64,000 bases of DNA from Pachyseris speciosa (GCA_016490735.1 JAEMWC010000032.1:1857501-1921500); one strand, 5' to 3'. Shown: positions 32,780 through 43,715, counted from the stretch's first letter. A program made the numbers and translations. Notes: generated by a model from the sequence alone, not told the origin.

Positions 32780-35700
32780 TTACAGGTGATATTCAATTGG
32801 CTCGGTGTGAATGCCGTCCGGCAACACCCACCTCTTGTCGAAAAATGCACTCAACCCCAGCTTTTGTTGCGTGTATGTAACCATTCTTCCCTCTCGCATT
32901 CGAAAACCCTTGTTTGTTGCCATGTCTTTGTGCCCGTTAAGTGCTCCCTTAAAACGTTCCCACCGAATGGCGTTCTGCCTCTGGTTCATTCCCTTTGTGC
33001 TAAACTTGCTTTTCTCCCCTTCCTTGTCAACGTAATAACACTTGGACACAGCGCAATCATTCGACTTCCTTCACACTCCAGTTTAAACAATCCTGGGGTG
33101 CGGCCGCTCCACTTGTCCCAAGCAAGCCACTGGTTTTTTTCTGCCTCGAACTGTGCTTTCATCTCGGGTTTGACTGCGTCCGCAAGTGTGTCTTTCGATA
33201 TAGCCATGTAGCAGCTGTCTGTGTCCATCTGAATTAACTCAAAATCGCTTCGGTCCACATACTTATCCAGAAAGTCGTAGTAAAACTCCAGCATCCTTAG
33301 TTTGGCCAGTTGGTACACAGAAATGGTCTGTTAATAGCAATTCTTGGCTTACGGCTTTCCAGTTGGTAAGCGTCCCCAATTTCTTCAAGGTCGGAAAAGA
33401 AGGCACCCCGCAAAGCTCTGTCCACCACGTTTTCATCCTTCGTGAAGCAAACGTTTGTTTGCCGCTCAACGGCTTCAATCACTTTACCGTAAGCGCTGTT
33501 TCCCAGCAGTTGAAATACATCTGCCAGCAGAGCCTTGCTCTTGGCTGTGTCACCTGTTCGGCGCGCCTCTGTCACTTGTTCCACAAACCAGGTGAATATC
33601 TTCTTTGGCTGGTAATCAATTGTTCGGTGAACTGCAGTGATAACCAAGCCGTGGTTAATGAACCAGCGAAGAACTGGGGCGTACAGCAACATTTTTTTCG
33701 CTTCCAACGCCCCAACCAATTTTTTTCCGTCGCCGCGGTTTCTTCCTGTCTTTCTCAAGTATTCCATCATATGTTCTGGCACAGCCCGCTCTGGCACCTG
33801 TTTGTTAATGAAAAGCGGACACATTTCTTCGAATTTAGGGCGCAGGGTTTCAGGCACTTCAATGTCCACTTCAGCAAAGCCAAACCATTTTCCACTTTGC
33901 AAGCTTCGAATAAATTTTTGCACATCGGGGGTTCGCGTGATTCTTTCTTTCCCGCAAGGCATGTCCTGCAGCATTGTTGACAAATACAACGCGTTGGCGT
34001 CGTAACGCACAATCTTTTCACAGGGTTTGCTGGGTTGGTTTTGGTGGGATCTTATTCCTGTCACACCTGCTTCGTGATACCGTGTGAAAACCAGACTTGG
34101 CCCGCCAACAACAGCCCCTTTCAGCATGGTATAGGCTTCTTCACCCGGCGCATACAACGTTGCCCCACGCTCAACTGCTCCCCGCAACAAATAATGCATG
34201 CTCACCCCTGGGATGCTGACAGCGTCTTTCAGAATGTCAATCCCTTTTTCTGTGTAAAACCCCCGCATTATTTCCAACGCTTCCAACCCGGCTTAACGTC
34301 AAGGTTATTGTAATAACGAAGCCAATCGGCAAACGTTTTCATTCCTTTTGCTTCAAACGTTTTTACACACCCACATCATTCTTCGGGCGTCAGTATCCAT
34401 TCACCCCTCAGCGACGAATACCACTCTGGATGATCTGGCAGACCAGGAAAATCAAGTTTATCGGGGGTGTCAAACCACTCGTACGGAAACCACGATTTGG
34501 TGGTTTCGCACCCGTAGGCTTTCACCCATTTGTTGTAGCCTGTCCCTGCCCCCAAATAGTTAATAATGTCAAGAAAACGAAACCCGGGAAGAAGCATGTA
34601 CATCACCTTGTTCGCCTGTTTTGCCACTTTTACATGCTTTGCTTTTTCTGCAAAGAAACCAGCCAAATGCTCTTTGATAAGATTCAAATCATAGCGACCA
34701 GAGTTAAACCCCACCACAGGAACGTCGTTGCACCAGCTCGCAACCAACTCTCTTTGTTTTTGGGAAGAATTAGGGGTATGTTTCCGGCCAATACATTTCT
34801 TTTACCTGCTTTCTGATGTTTGCTCCACGACGATCTACTTCTGCCACAAATTTGCGAATCAGCTCTTTCGCATCTCTGTCACACACATGGGTGGGTTCAG
34901 GCTCAAGCGTGTCACCGATTGAAAATGAAATCGGTTGGTGCATGCTTTCAATCCGAAGTGTGGGCGTTGGATCCTTTCTTGCTGTTTTGCCCCCATACGC
35001 CTCGAAATCAAACAGAATTGCGTGAGGGTATGTTTGTGTCCTGGCTGACGGTACCTGATCGGAAATAAAGGGGGTTTGACATTCCCACGTTTCAACAACT
35101 GTGTACCCCGCGGCTCGGAGTTTTTTTGTTCTTTCGAATGTTTGTTGGTACACTTGTTCGGGTGTTTTTCCACCAGTCACAAATGGTTTGTTTCGGTGGC
35201 CAACTGGGTGGGCACAATGACAGCCGTGCCAGTAACACCCATGATATTGAAAGACTGTTTTTGTTGGAATGTGGTAACCATCAACAAGGTCGTCTAAAAT
35301 TAACAACTCTCCCCCATGCCCACATCGGTTGTGGTGAATATGAATGTTTCGTTCGCGCGCTTCTTTTTGCAGCCATTTAAACGCGCCATTTGATGCTTTT
35401 TGGTTTGTGGGGAAGAATGCGGCTTCGAACGCTGTTTGTGGTTTCTCAATTTGTTTGTTTTGGCAAATAATTTTGGTTTCTCCTTTGGAACATGTTTTGA
35501 TGTGCCGTTGCAAACTACATGCTTGTGTCAATCTTGCTTTGCAATGTGGGAATATGTAGTTTCGTCCCAACGTTTCAATTTTTTTCACAATGAATGCGTG
35601 GTTGTTGTAAACTCCAATTGTCATAATATTTTTGAGTGTTGGGTTGGGGTTTTTTGTCAAATACCAGTTAATGTGCTCACCGTTTTTCTCCGGTTCATAA

Positions 35701-36947
35701 ACACGAATTCCAAGCCAATCAGCAACGGGCTTCCCATGGTTGAAGTGCTGTTCAATGTTTTCCAACTCGTCAAGAGATGTTTTTCCACAATCAGGTGGAA
35801 GGGTTTCAAGTTTAAAACAACTTTTTGCTAATTCCTGTGCTTTTTGCGTACATCTGTCGTATCGCGATCCTTGTTGCACGGCGAGGCATCTCCACAAACA
35901 TAAATTGTCTTTAAATGCCTTCTGTGACTTAACGCCCGCAACCAATCTGGCAATGGGCCGGTTCCCAACAGTGGTTGTGGTGTTTTAATAATTTTAACCC
36001 ACACGTCTGAAAATGGGTCTTTTTCAACTAACTCCCAATCTGAATCCGACCCACCACTCCCTTCTTCTTTCAGTCTTTCTTCTTCCTTTTTATTCAACCA
36101 TTCTTGCGCTTCAGACAATTTGTTAACCCATATTGAGTTTTCGTGTTTATTGTTATAAAACAACAAAAGTGTATCGTCTTTTCTGTTTCTTAACCAATAT
36201 GAATGAGAATGGCGAATATAAAATGATGTGTTTGCTTCTCTTCTCTGATGTCATTCATAATTTGTGGGGTTAAATTGGTTTCAAGATCGTAGTTTTGATT
36301 GTCATATCTCCACCGGGTAAAGCGCCGCCCTCTTATTTGTTGGCCTGGAACGTCTTTTCTCTGAAACCCTTTCTTTATGCGTGGACCAAACATACTTTCA
36401 ATAATATTCAGGTTGGATGGTTGTTTTGGGTCAATCGGTTTTTTGGGTTTTGCAACTAGGTCAAATATTCTTCTGTAAAAGTCTTTTTCTGTTTCATTAT
36501 CACGTCTTATGAATTTTTCTTCAAATTCTTTGCGTTGTTGACGGCGAACAGACGGCCCCTCTCTTGCGAGTCTGTTAACGTAGTCTTTGAAATGTTCTTC
36601 CTCTTCTCGTATTTCTATTCTTCGAGTTTCCTCTTCAAACGCGCTCTTCAAACGCGCTCGGGACGTTTTTGTAAAATTCGTTCCATTCTTTGCTTTTCCG
36701 CATCAGCGCTTCCCTTTAAAAATGGTCTGGCCTCCTTTTTCAGCTGTTTTGCAAATCTTTCAACGTTTGTAATTGAACTGAAACGCCGCGGCGTAGCGAC
36801 TGGAGGTACTTTCCTTCTTCGTGGAGCAGGAACAGGTCGCTCACCACTCATTACACTTTGCTCGCCTTTCTTCAATTGCCGGGCGTCATATATGTGCGCG
36901 AAAATTTTTAAAAATAAATAATTAATTACCTCGGCCTTATGAACCAA
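32780..36947 (-). pseudogene. POLB: family-B DNA polymerase, protein-primed type, multiply frame-broken
   Basis: Eight consecutive open segments on the minus strand spell one polymerase. From the right: TIR-encoded leader (ARQLKKGE...MSGERP) and a VPAPRRRK proline motif; acidic/basic N-terminal region; GCYWHGCHC (about 35215-35244), a Vsr-like endonuclease fold mark seen in some viral PolBs; exonuclease I DFEAY (about 35000); exonuclease II GFNSGRYD (about 34700); motif A YDANALYLSTM (about 33985); motif B LLGNSAYGK (about 33500); motif C DTDSCY (about 33215). The last segment ends at 32780. The start ATG visible in the left TIR (ATATATGG) is out of frame here by a 1-base change. The catalytic aspartates are still present; the reading frame is not. 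Confidence 0.85.
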
Positions 36948-37149
36948 TCCATATACTTTTATTTTTTAAATTAATTCTAACTGGTTGAAACTGGTTCTAA
37001 CCGGTGCCCTCGTCGCTGCGCTTCTCGGGTGCTTCCGAGTAGTATAGTGTGTATTAAACCAATACTCACCAGAACCACCAAACCCGACGAGCGAAGCGAG
37101 GAGGGTGTGGTGGTTCTGGTGGTATTGGTTTAATACACACTATACTACT
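36835..37149 (-). repeat. element 1 right terminal inverted repeat
   Basis: 315 bp, complement of 18662-18969, with the complete terminus AGTAGTATAGTGTGTATTAA on the minus strand. The outer 112 bp (37038-37149) is a near-perfect palindrome that carries the terminal motif at both of its ends. Confidence 0.92.
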
Positions 37150-37154
37150 TCTGT
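37150..37154. other. element 1 target-site duplication (right)
   Basis: TCTGT, matching 18657-18661. Removing the element and one copy joins the two flanking halves of the host gene in one open frame (…RATE / EFVCQ…). Confidence 0.7.
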
Positions 37155-37159
37155 TGCCC

Positions 37160-38349
37160 TGAACGTCACCTCGTTTATACTCTATTCCTTTCCAATGTCC
37201 TTCATTGTCTTGTCATAGTCCTGGTTCTTGACAACCATCTGCATTGGCCGCCATTTACCCTTTGAAGCAAAAGTTGACACTGTATCGCAGCCGGTTAATG
37301 CATGTAGCCCGATTAGCGCTTCACAAGCGTCTTGTCCTGCCACTTTCTTTCTTAATTGATCAGCAACCTCAGAGTTCTCGAGGATTGTGCGCTTGGCTCC
37401 CACCAGGCAACACCAGGACGTCTGTGTCGTCTGAGTGTATGACGCACTTGCCTCTAGCATGCTGCGCATGTAAGACCATGCCAGTGTCGGCCTCTTCGTG
37501 GTTTGCTCTGGAGCTCTGGTACTAGTGTGGCAGCTGTAAAATCAATCTTCCAGCACTTTTCCTCTTCCGTGATATAGAGCTTTCGGTCACATAGCTTCTC
37601 CCAGAACTGTTTCTCTTTCCATTGACCCACCAGAAACCGCACTACTTCTGCCTTGTTAGCCGAGACACTCAGGATCTCGCTTCAGTTCTTGACCTGAAAA
37701 CCAGGCAAAATATTCTGGTAAGTAACCCCCTCAGGTCCAGTTGCACGCTTCGATCTTTCAACGTTCTTGATAGACATGTCTTTAAAAACGTCGAACACAA
37801 CGTCAATCCGTTTACTGGGACTACTTGTTAACGCTGCGAACAACCTGTCCGCTTAAACTTCTGAAGCTCAGCCATACAGTCATAAATACTTGTGGCATCA
37901 TTTGGATAACTATCTGTGATAACAACTTGCTTTTCCAGTTGCTGTGCTAACTTGGCTTTGTTGGTCTTTCTTGGCAGTCCATAAGGATCTGCTAGCGCCC
38001 AGGGCAGAGGACCAAGAGGATACGTAAACACTAATCGCATGTCTATCTTGCGAAACTGCCCCAATAAAGCCATCCTCGCAAAAACTTCACGGAATAGTCG
38101 GATGGGGAGCACAACAACCTTGGCACGAACCTTCGTAACAGCCTTGAAATCTTTGAATGACTTTAGCTTGAGCTTTTTCAGGGGATCAAAAAAGTCAGCA
38201 GTTGCAGTTGACGAGCATCGCTGTAATACGAAGCTCTTGACCTTGGCATTAGCCTGCAGTAGGTCATCTCTAACCTCAGTTGTAGCTGCTAGCCCGGTAG
38301 AAAGGCTGGTCAACTGCTGAACGTCTCTGTTCCACGGACTACAGAGCAC
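37160..38349 (-). pseudogene. N-terminal half of the multi-copy host gene cut by element 1
   Basis: Minus-strand segments 38349-37828, 37642-37454 and 37469-37182 contain YPLGPLPWALADPYGLPRKTNK and GLHALTGCDTVSTFASKGKW, landmarks I recognise from a large uncharacterised, repeat-like family in cnidarians and other invertebrates. Frame breaks and an in-frame TAG just before the element (near 37182) show a pseudogene. The continuation is at 18202-18656. GCDT in a hydrophobic context suggests a PIN/FEN-like nuclease fold, but that is speculation. Confidence 0.65.
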
Positions 38350-40805
38350 AGACTCTAAAACCTCTCCTGAAAATCTCTCCTCAACTGATTTTCAATCAGA
38401 TTTTTCAATCCCGTACTTAAATGCCAATAAATCTTGAACTACTGCTGCATTATAAAATATGTCAACACTGATTTACTATTATGCTGGACATTAATTAAAT
38501 AATTTTATTTTCTTGCATCTAAAGCATATCAAGCTATATTTTCATTCAGCACTCACACCTAATTTATGAATAATAGTATTCAGTAGCGGCGTGCGTTTGA
38601 CGAGCTCTACTTTAAGTTGTGCAACTTGTTATATGATGCCGCACAGTGACATATTTTGTAGTTAATTTTTAAACAAGAATTAAAAAACTTGAAAACCTGC
38701 TTCATGATACCAAATATAGCACAGTAAATGTAAAGTTTTATAGGCAGCATGCCAAAAAGTAGTGTCCGATAGCCTAGGGCTAGTGGATTTTGCTATCAAG
38801 CTAATGAATTCTGGTGTTAACATGTCTTACGTTGGCCGGTGAGCAACTGACGTTTTTCGGGGAATTCAAATCAAGAACTGTAATCAAACCTGCTCGTCAC
38901 ATCGTGCTAGTTGAGATTACTTTTGGGGTAGTACATGTTAACAACAGCTTGCCGAATTAAAGCTGAAAAACTCCCTTTCTTTGCACCACGATAGGGAAGC
39001 TGCGATCGTTGCGTGACTTGTTGTTGAGTGCAGTACGTGGAGCGACATTCTATTATTATACAGCGTGTTGTTGTCATTGCTTTACTAAACGAACAAGTTT
39101 CTTTAAAAAATGTACCTTTAACACTAGAAAATTAGCACAATGCAAAAAAATTACTTGTTGCTAGTGAGCTCTGTTGTCGGATTCTGCTCATCACTTTACG
39201 ATTTCGACGAAATTCAGAATTTTGAATTTGACGAGACTGAGACTGTTGGCCCTTATTGACAGGAGTTAAGACGGGAAAAATACCCGAAATCCTTTCAATA
39301 GACATCAAAGAAAAAAATTCGAATATACAAAAGCCGTTAACTGAGGATAAGATAAGTATCAAACAACTTTGCGTGTGTTTTGGTTCTTGTTATCACGAGT
39401 CGGCCTTTCTTTTCACAGCCGGGTTTGGTAAAATGGCGGCCGTCGGTAGCTTCCAGTGACGTGTCTTCAAAGTTGAATTTCTACAGGAAAGCTACCACTT
39501 TGAATGTCCGGCAAGACTTTTTTGGAAAGCTAAAAAGATAAGCTTTCATGTGAGATCAGTCTCGCTTATTCTCCTGAGATGAGTATTAGACCCAAATTTT
39601 CGGGTCATAGGTGATGTACTATTACCTTGATACAACCATGATAACACATGAGATGAAATTTCGAAATCCTAAACCTTAGCTTCCTTCAAAGCTTGCATTA
39701 AATAGATTTCTCTCTCGCTTTGACTTACACATATTTTTTTCTCCCCTTTTTCTTTGCTTTTCATTATCTGTAATATCTGATTTGTAATAGAATTAATTTG
39801 GCACGCCACGACTAGCGTTTTTGGCTAACTGCGTGCCAAGAAATTGTACAGCCAATATTATGTAATAAATGTCTTGTTTTGTCTTGTCTTGTCTTGTCAA
39901 AGCACGATTAAGCTAATCCCGGCTTAGAGTCCAGTTTAGTTACTGTTCAGTAAAAACATTTCTAAGAGATTTTCACCCTTACGTTCTGGCTGGAATTTAA
40001 CTTTACTTTAAGCGTAAAATTTGATTAAAAAACCTTTCTCAACGAGCGAGAGATGAAAACTTCGGTTAACTCTTAATCCTGGGTTAGCGTTAATCGGCTT
40101 TCAAACAACCCGGCCCAGGGAGATAACTGGGAAGAGAAAACAATAATTTAGCATGATACCTTTTCTATTTCATCAATAAGGGTGTCTATGTCAGCATAGC
40201 TATCCTGCTTTTCAAGATTGTGTAATTTTACACAGTGTATAATTTTACCTTAAGAGCGTGTTTTGGAATTTTTGTCAAATTCTCAGGGATACTGTTTCAA
40301 TTTTTTGCTCTGATGCTAGCAAACGGTTTTTTATGATGTTTAAGTTCAGAGTATTATGATAAAAAAAAAAAGTACAAAGGAGCATTTAAGTTTTTCTCTT
40401 TTAAAACTCGTTTTTGTCCTTCTCAGTTTCTCACATCGTTTTATAGCCTTGGATCGGCCTGTCGTCGCTCTGCTAGGCTATCCATGGCCAAAAAACTCAA
40501 TTACAGAGTATTTCTTTGCCATAGGCACTGGCAAAGTGACAGAGCAGGATGAACATTCTGTCCAATATACCGGATCTGAGTCGGATCGCCTCTCAGCCCA
40601 GATGATCCGACTCACCGGAAGTCAGATCGCGATGTTCGAAACGGAAGTGAATTCGAGTTTCCGGAAGTCAACTTGCCAAGTTGTACTGGAGTTGGGCTGT
40701 TAAAAATTTTGGAGAATCGTGACGATCTGACTCGGACCGTGCGACCAGACACAGCTTAAGTCGATCCGACATTCCGATCGTCAGGTCGAGATACTACAAA
40801 CATTA
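38350..40805. other. no gene seen between the two elements
   Basis: AT-rich host sequence. 39427-39595 is the inverted partner of 17279-17443. A TCTTG/TTGTC pentamer run lies at about 39870-39898. 40560-40780 contains several copies of the short word GATCCGA(C/G)TC also seen at 61,400-61,810. The ORF at 40356-40703 has no motif. Confidence 0.55.
39427..39595 (-). repeat. inverted copy of the 17279-17443 repeat
   Basis: Shared landmarks in reverse order: GACGGCCGCCATTTT, TCGACTTTGAA/TTCAAAGTTGAA, GTCTTGCCG(T/G)ACATTC, AAGCTTATCTTTTT, ATACTCATCTCAGGAGAATAA. About 85-90 percent similar by eye. A dispersed repeat whose two copies happen to flank element 1. Confidence 0.75.
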
Positions 40806-40811
40806 GCAATT
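40806..40811. other. element 2 target-site duplication (left)
   Basis: GCAATT immediately before the AGTAGTATAGT start; exact copy at 60053-60058. Six bp is the usual Polinton duplication length. Confidence 0.92.
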
Positions 40812-41284
40812 AGTAGTATAGTACATGGGTGATCTAGCACATGTTCCATAAAATTGCGCAATTTTTCAAAACAGCACACTTTTTCCCAAGGTCAAGGTCA
40901 AATTTTCCAAATCTATAATTAGCGTTTTCTCCCAGAATATTTCAATATTTTAGACATCAGGATGATGAATGAAAGAATTGAGTAGTATTCGTCGAGAAAC
41001 GGCTGATTTCAATATTCTAAGCGGAATGAGCATATTTGAGTAGTATTCGTCGAGAAACAGCTAATTTCAACATTCTAAGCGATAATTAGTATATATGAGC
41101 AGTATTCAGGTAGAACGGCATTTTCCCATTTTCCAAGGTCAAGATTATCTATTTAAGTACTTTATGATATAAAAAACACTTAAAGACATATCGCTATAGG
41201 TTAAATGGAGAATGACGAAAGAAAGAAATCTCCGGGCCTTGGAAAAGCCCTCTCAAATCAGGTCAGGTAGCCAGATGGTAAATG
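40812..41284 (+). repeat. element 2 left terminal inverted repeat
   Basis: 473 bp, nearly identical to 59586-60052 in reverse; the only obvious length difference is 6 extra bases near 41150. Contains two ~63-bp direct repeats (from GAGTAGTATTCGTCGAGAAAC, about 40980 and 41037) and a third partial unit (GAGCAGTATTC, about 41097), then a promoter region and the first 24 codons of the gene at 41212. Confidence 0.95.
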
Positions 41285-41847
41285 ATTTTTGTAATTCAGA
41301 TATTCACGAATATTTTGTTGAAGTAGAAAAATATCTAATATGTCCTTTATGTGATCAGAAGATAGCAGAACATAGTGTCAAAAATGAACCATGTTGTGAT
41401 AATCAGAAAATGATTAATGACAATGGTGAAAATGTTTGTACAAATTGTGGTTCAGTCTATGGTTATGATTATTGTAAGGAGTACGTTGACTTTCATAATA
41501 ATATGTATAAAATAAAGCGGAAATCTATATATCATCGGAAGTACCATATTGAAAATGTGATAAATGGTATATGTTGCAAGAATAGATTTCAAATTTCAGT
41601 AAAAGATAAGGGTAAAATATTAAGAATATTCAAGGAGATAGACACTATCATCCCTTCGGTGAATAAGAATCGTAAAAGAATGATAAACACCAAATTCATT
41701 CTGAAACAATTGTTTATGATGATGGATCTGCCTTATGAGTATATCATATTAACCAACTCAAAGAAAACACTGAAATTTTATAATCAATATTGGGTTGAGA
41801 TTCTATTGTTAATATTTGATAAGATTATTCGTATTATCAAACAGTGA
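41212..41847 (+). CDS. VLTF3-like late transcription factor
   Basis: 211 residues. The first 24 (MTKERNLRAL...QMVN) are TIR-encoded and shared with POLB. A zinc ribbon follows (CPLCDQK, CC, CTNCGSVYGYDYC), then the conserved helical part YHRKYHIENVINGI, RIFKEID, NRKRMINTKFILKQLF and KKTLKFYNQYW, which I recognise from poxvirus VLTF3-like proteins found in cnidarian Polinton-type elements and giant viruses. It would recruit RNA polymerase to late genes, matching the conserved promoter motif in this element. An ATG 7 bases upstream (41205) opens a different frame of 21 codons and could act as a uORF. It overlaps the convergent gene end at 41837 by 11 bases. Confidence 0.8.
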   Translation: MTKERNLRALEKPSQIRSGSQMVNDFCNSDIHEYFVEVEKYLICPLCDQKIAEHSVKNEPCCDNQKMINDNGENVCTNCGSVYGYDYCKEYVDFHNNMYKIKRKSIYHRKYHIENVINGICCKNRFQISVKDKGKILRIFKEIDTIIPSVNKNRKRMINTKFILKQLFMMMDLPYEYIILTNSKKTLKFYNQYWVEILLLIFDKIIRIIKQ

Positions 41848-42321
41848 ATTTTTCATCATATTTCAGTAGGTACTTATCAATAATTGGACTATTGTCAGTC
41901 ACATAATCATCAATATTCTTCATTGAGATTTGTATACTTGAAGCATCAAAATCACCACTTCTCAACTTGTCTTTTATTGAATTGAGTAGATGTTGATAGC
42001 TTTGATAAGCATATGTGCAATTCTGGATTTTCAAATCTAGGTTTTATGCTTCATCCACCCTTGTATCAAAAGTGCTGCTGTACTGATGGCTACCAAACTA
42101 ACACCACCTGTTGCCACACTTGTGGCGAGACCCCCAGTTGCAAAGATGATGGACAAGGAATTCCCCAGTAATTTCCATTTTTTGAACCTTTTAACAGCCT
42201 GTTTATGAGCCCAACACTTTCTGTGATATGTGTGGTAATAGGCTTTTAATTCATTTACCTGATCTTCTGTTAATTCACCTGAAATATGGTTCCAGCTGAA
42301 TATGCTTTTTCGCTCTTTCAT
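41837..42321 (-). pseudogene. conserved hydrophobic-core protein, one frame break
   Basis: 42321-42037 (94 residues: basic helix with YYHTYHRKCW, then a Gly/Ala-rich hydrophobic hairpin ATGGLATSVATGG...) continues at -1 in 42034-41837 (YQHLLNSIKDKLRSG, acidic C-terminus). Counterpart of 30602-31117 in element 1. The second segment has no ATG at its start, supporting a single broken gene. Probably membrane-active; function unknown. Confidence 0.6.
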
Positions 42322-42330
42322 ACAATATGC

Positions 42331-42750
42331 TTATATAACGATTCTGTTCAACACACAGTACCACAAACCAGACAATTGCCCACTTAGAGGTGATAACTTA
42401 CTAATTTTAGTCGTCAAGAAAGACGGTAGAGCATAAGAATATCCTCTATCAAGTGCATGTTTGACATAAAACCTACCAAAAGCATCGTGTAATATACCAT
42501 GTGTCTGTAATGTATCAATCCAACCAAGAGTATGCTCCAAAAAATGTGTTAAGCAGCCTTCACCGGGACCGATTAATCCAATGCCTATATGCTCCTGGAT
42601 AATATCTCTCACTTCAATATATTTGTTGAAATGTTTGTGATATAGAAACTGATAAACCAAAGCTGATTTCAAAATCCTCTTATCAACACCAGGGTTTTTC
42701 CGTTCAGCATCCCGAATGAACCATCGTACAAATCTTATAATCTGCTTCAT
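42331..42750 (-). CDS. unknown histidine-containing protein
   Basis: 139 residues, intact. Landmarks: basic N-terminal helix (FVRWFIRDAERK), GPGEGCLTHFLEHTLGWIDTLQTHGILHDAFGRFYVKHA. The closely spaced conserved-looking histidines and aspartate could form a small active site, but I do not recognise the family. No TCTAA box is visible upstream. It is the gene after the LamG fibre in the leftward block and is not found in element 1. Confidence 0.5.
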   Translation of the reverse strand: MKQIIRFVRWFIRDAERKNPGVDKRILKSALVYQFLYHKHFNKYIEVRDIIQEHIGIGLIGPGEGCLTHFLEHTLGWIDTLQTHGILHDAFGRFYVKHALDRGYSYALPSFLTTKISKLSPLSGQLSGLWYCVLNRIVI

Positions 42751-42768
42751 TATAATTGATTACATAAT

Positions 42769-43698
42769 TCAAAGATCAAAATAATCCTCAATGAAACGAT
42801 ACATATTTCTCAGCTCTTGGTTAGTTAGTGATTTCTGCCAAACAGCAAAAGCATAAAGATCCATTTCACAAAAATTAATTGCAGAACCATCTGTATGAAC
42901 TTGACAACCAATAAACATTTCTTGTGCACTACCAGTCAATGTTGCTGAAATTGATCCTGTTCCAACTGGTGTTATTGATGAAATACCTCTGAAAAATTCC
43001 ATATTATGACCATCAACTCGAACAGTAAAAACTTCAATATTTCCCGTCAGATTAGCCAAAGAAGAAACAGCAAGTCTTCCATTTAATATAGAACCGAAAT
43101 CAATATAACATGCTCCATCAATCCAAGGCAGATGAACACCAAATCTAACAGCACCCTTACCCCATTGAAATTGTGATTGACATTTTGTTTGTTTTGTGTT
43201 TGCAATGATTATGACAGTACAAGTATTTCCACTCCGTCCAGCAACTTTAGAAACATCAAATGAACTGTTCTCCAAGTAGTCATCACTGCCATCAAAACGT
43301 ATGAAAAACTTTTTCTTGACTGAATCTCTCAGTAACAATGGTTTTTTCGAATTAGAAGTTTGTGTAAAAGTGACATTATTAACAGGATCCAGCCAACTAG
43401 AAACTCTATCATCAGCATCAGTTGTCAATACAGGCAGAGATGGTATCAAAGCAATTGAAATTCCATCAAGAACAGGTATACCAGGCAGTGAATTTGAAAT
43501 AACAAAAGCTGCTCTATCTAACTTCAAATCCAGTTGTTTTTTTGTTACACAATCATCATCCGATGTTCCTTCATTAACATTTGTTATTTTATTTCCTCCA
43601 ATATCAAAATGCCCATCTTGTGTTAATGTAAATCCATCACCTTTATCACCTTTATCACCTTTATTGTCTTGATTTAGTGAATGATTGAAAACTCCCAT
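42769..43698 (-). CDS. fibre protein with short collagen tract and LamG-like domain
   Basis: 309 residues, intact. MGVFNHSLNQDNKGDKGDKGDGF gives the conserved fibre N-terminus with a very short Gly-X-Y tract; one phage-fibre-like module follows (GGNKITNVNEG...). Residues ~95-305 form a concanavalin/LamG-like beta sandwich (FDGSDDYLEN, and at the end YAFAVWQKSLTNQELRNMY), a common carbohydrate or protein binding fold. A TCTAAA box lies 11 bases upstream. Probably a receptor-binding spike distinct from the long fibre upstream. Confidence 0.75.
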   Translation of the reverse strand: MGVFNHSLNQDNKGDKGDKGDGFTLTQDGHFDIGGNKITNVNEGTSDDDCVTKKQLDLKLDRAAFVISNSLPGIPVLDGISIALIPSLPVLTTDADDRVSSWLDPVNNVTFTQTSNSKKPLLLRDSVKKKFFIRFDGSDDYLENSSFDVSKVAGRSGNTCTVIIIANTKQTKCQSQFQWGKGAVRFGVHLPWIDGACYIDFGSILNGRLAVSSLANLTGNIEVFTVRVDGHNMEFFRGISSITPVGTGSISATLTGSAQEMFIGCQVHTDGSAINFCEMDLYAFAVWQKSLTNQELRNMYRFIEDYFDL

Positions 43699-43709
43699 TA
43701 TAATATTAA

Positions 43710-43715
43710 TTTAGA
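43710..43715 (-). promoter_or_regulatory. TCTAA box of the LamG fibre gene
   Basis: TCTAAA on the minus strand, 11 bases before the ATG at 43698, with an AT-only spacer. Confidence 0.6.

Larger units (their letters stand above)
18662..37149. mobile_element. element 1: Polinton/adintovirus-like provirus
   Basis: An 18.5-kb element with ~310-bp terminal inverted repeats ending AGTAGTATAGT and a 5-bp target duplication. It is inserted in a host multi-copy gene whose two halves flank it in matching frame. It encodes POLB, integrase, packaging ATPase, penton, MCP, core protein-protease fusion, PLA2 minor capsid and a collagen-like fibre. The capsid block (28,491 to 22,401) runs leftwards, ATPase and fibre run rightwards, POLB runs leftwards from the right end. 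POLB, MCP, penton, ATPase and integrase have frame breaks, and two genes have in-frame stops, so this copy is probably defective. Confidence 0.93.

Noticed and set aside
17279..39595. Inverted repeats at 17279-17443 and 39427-39595 as ends of one large transposon containing element 1
   Set aside because: The copies are diverged, have no visible target duplication, and element 1 has its own exact borders; two copies of a dispersed repeat is simpler.
40980..41110. CRISPR-like repeats in the element 2 TIR
   Set aside because: Only two or three units, no unique equal-length spacers, eukaryotic context.
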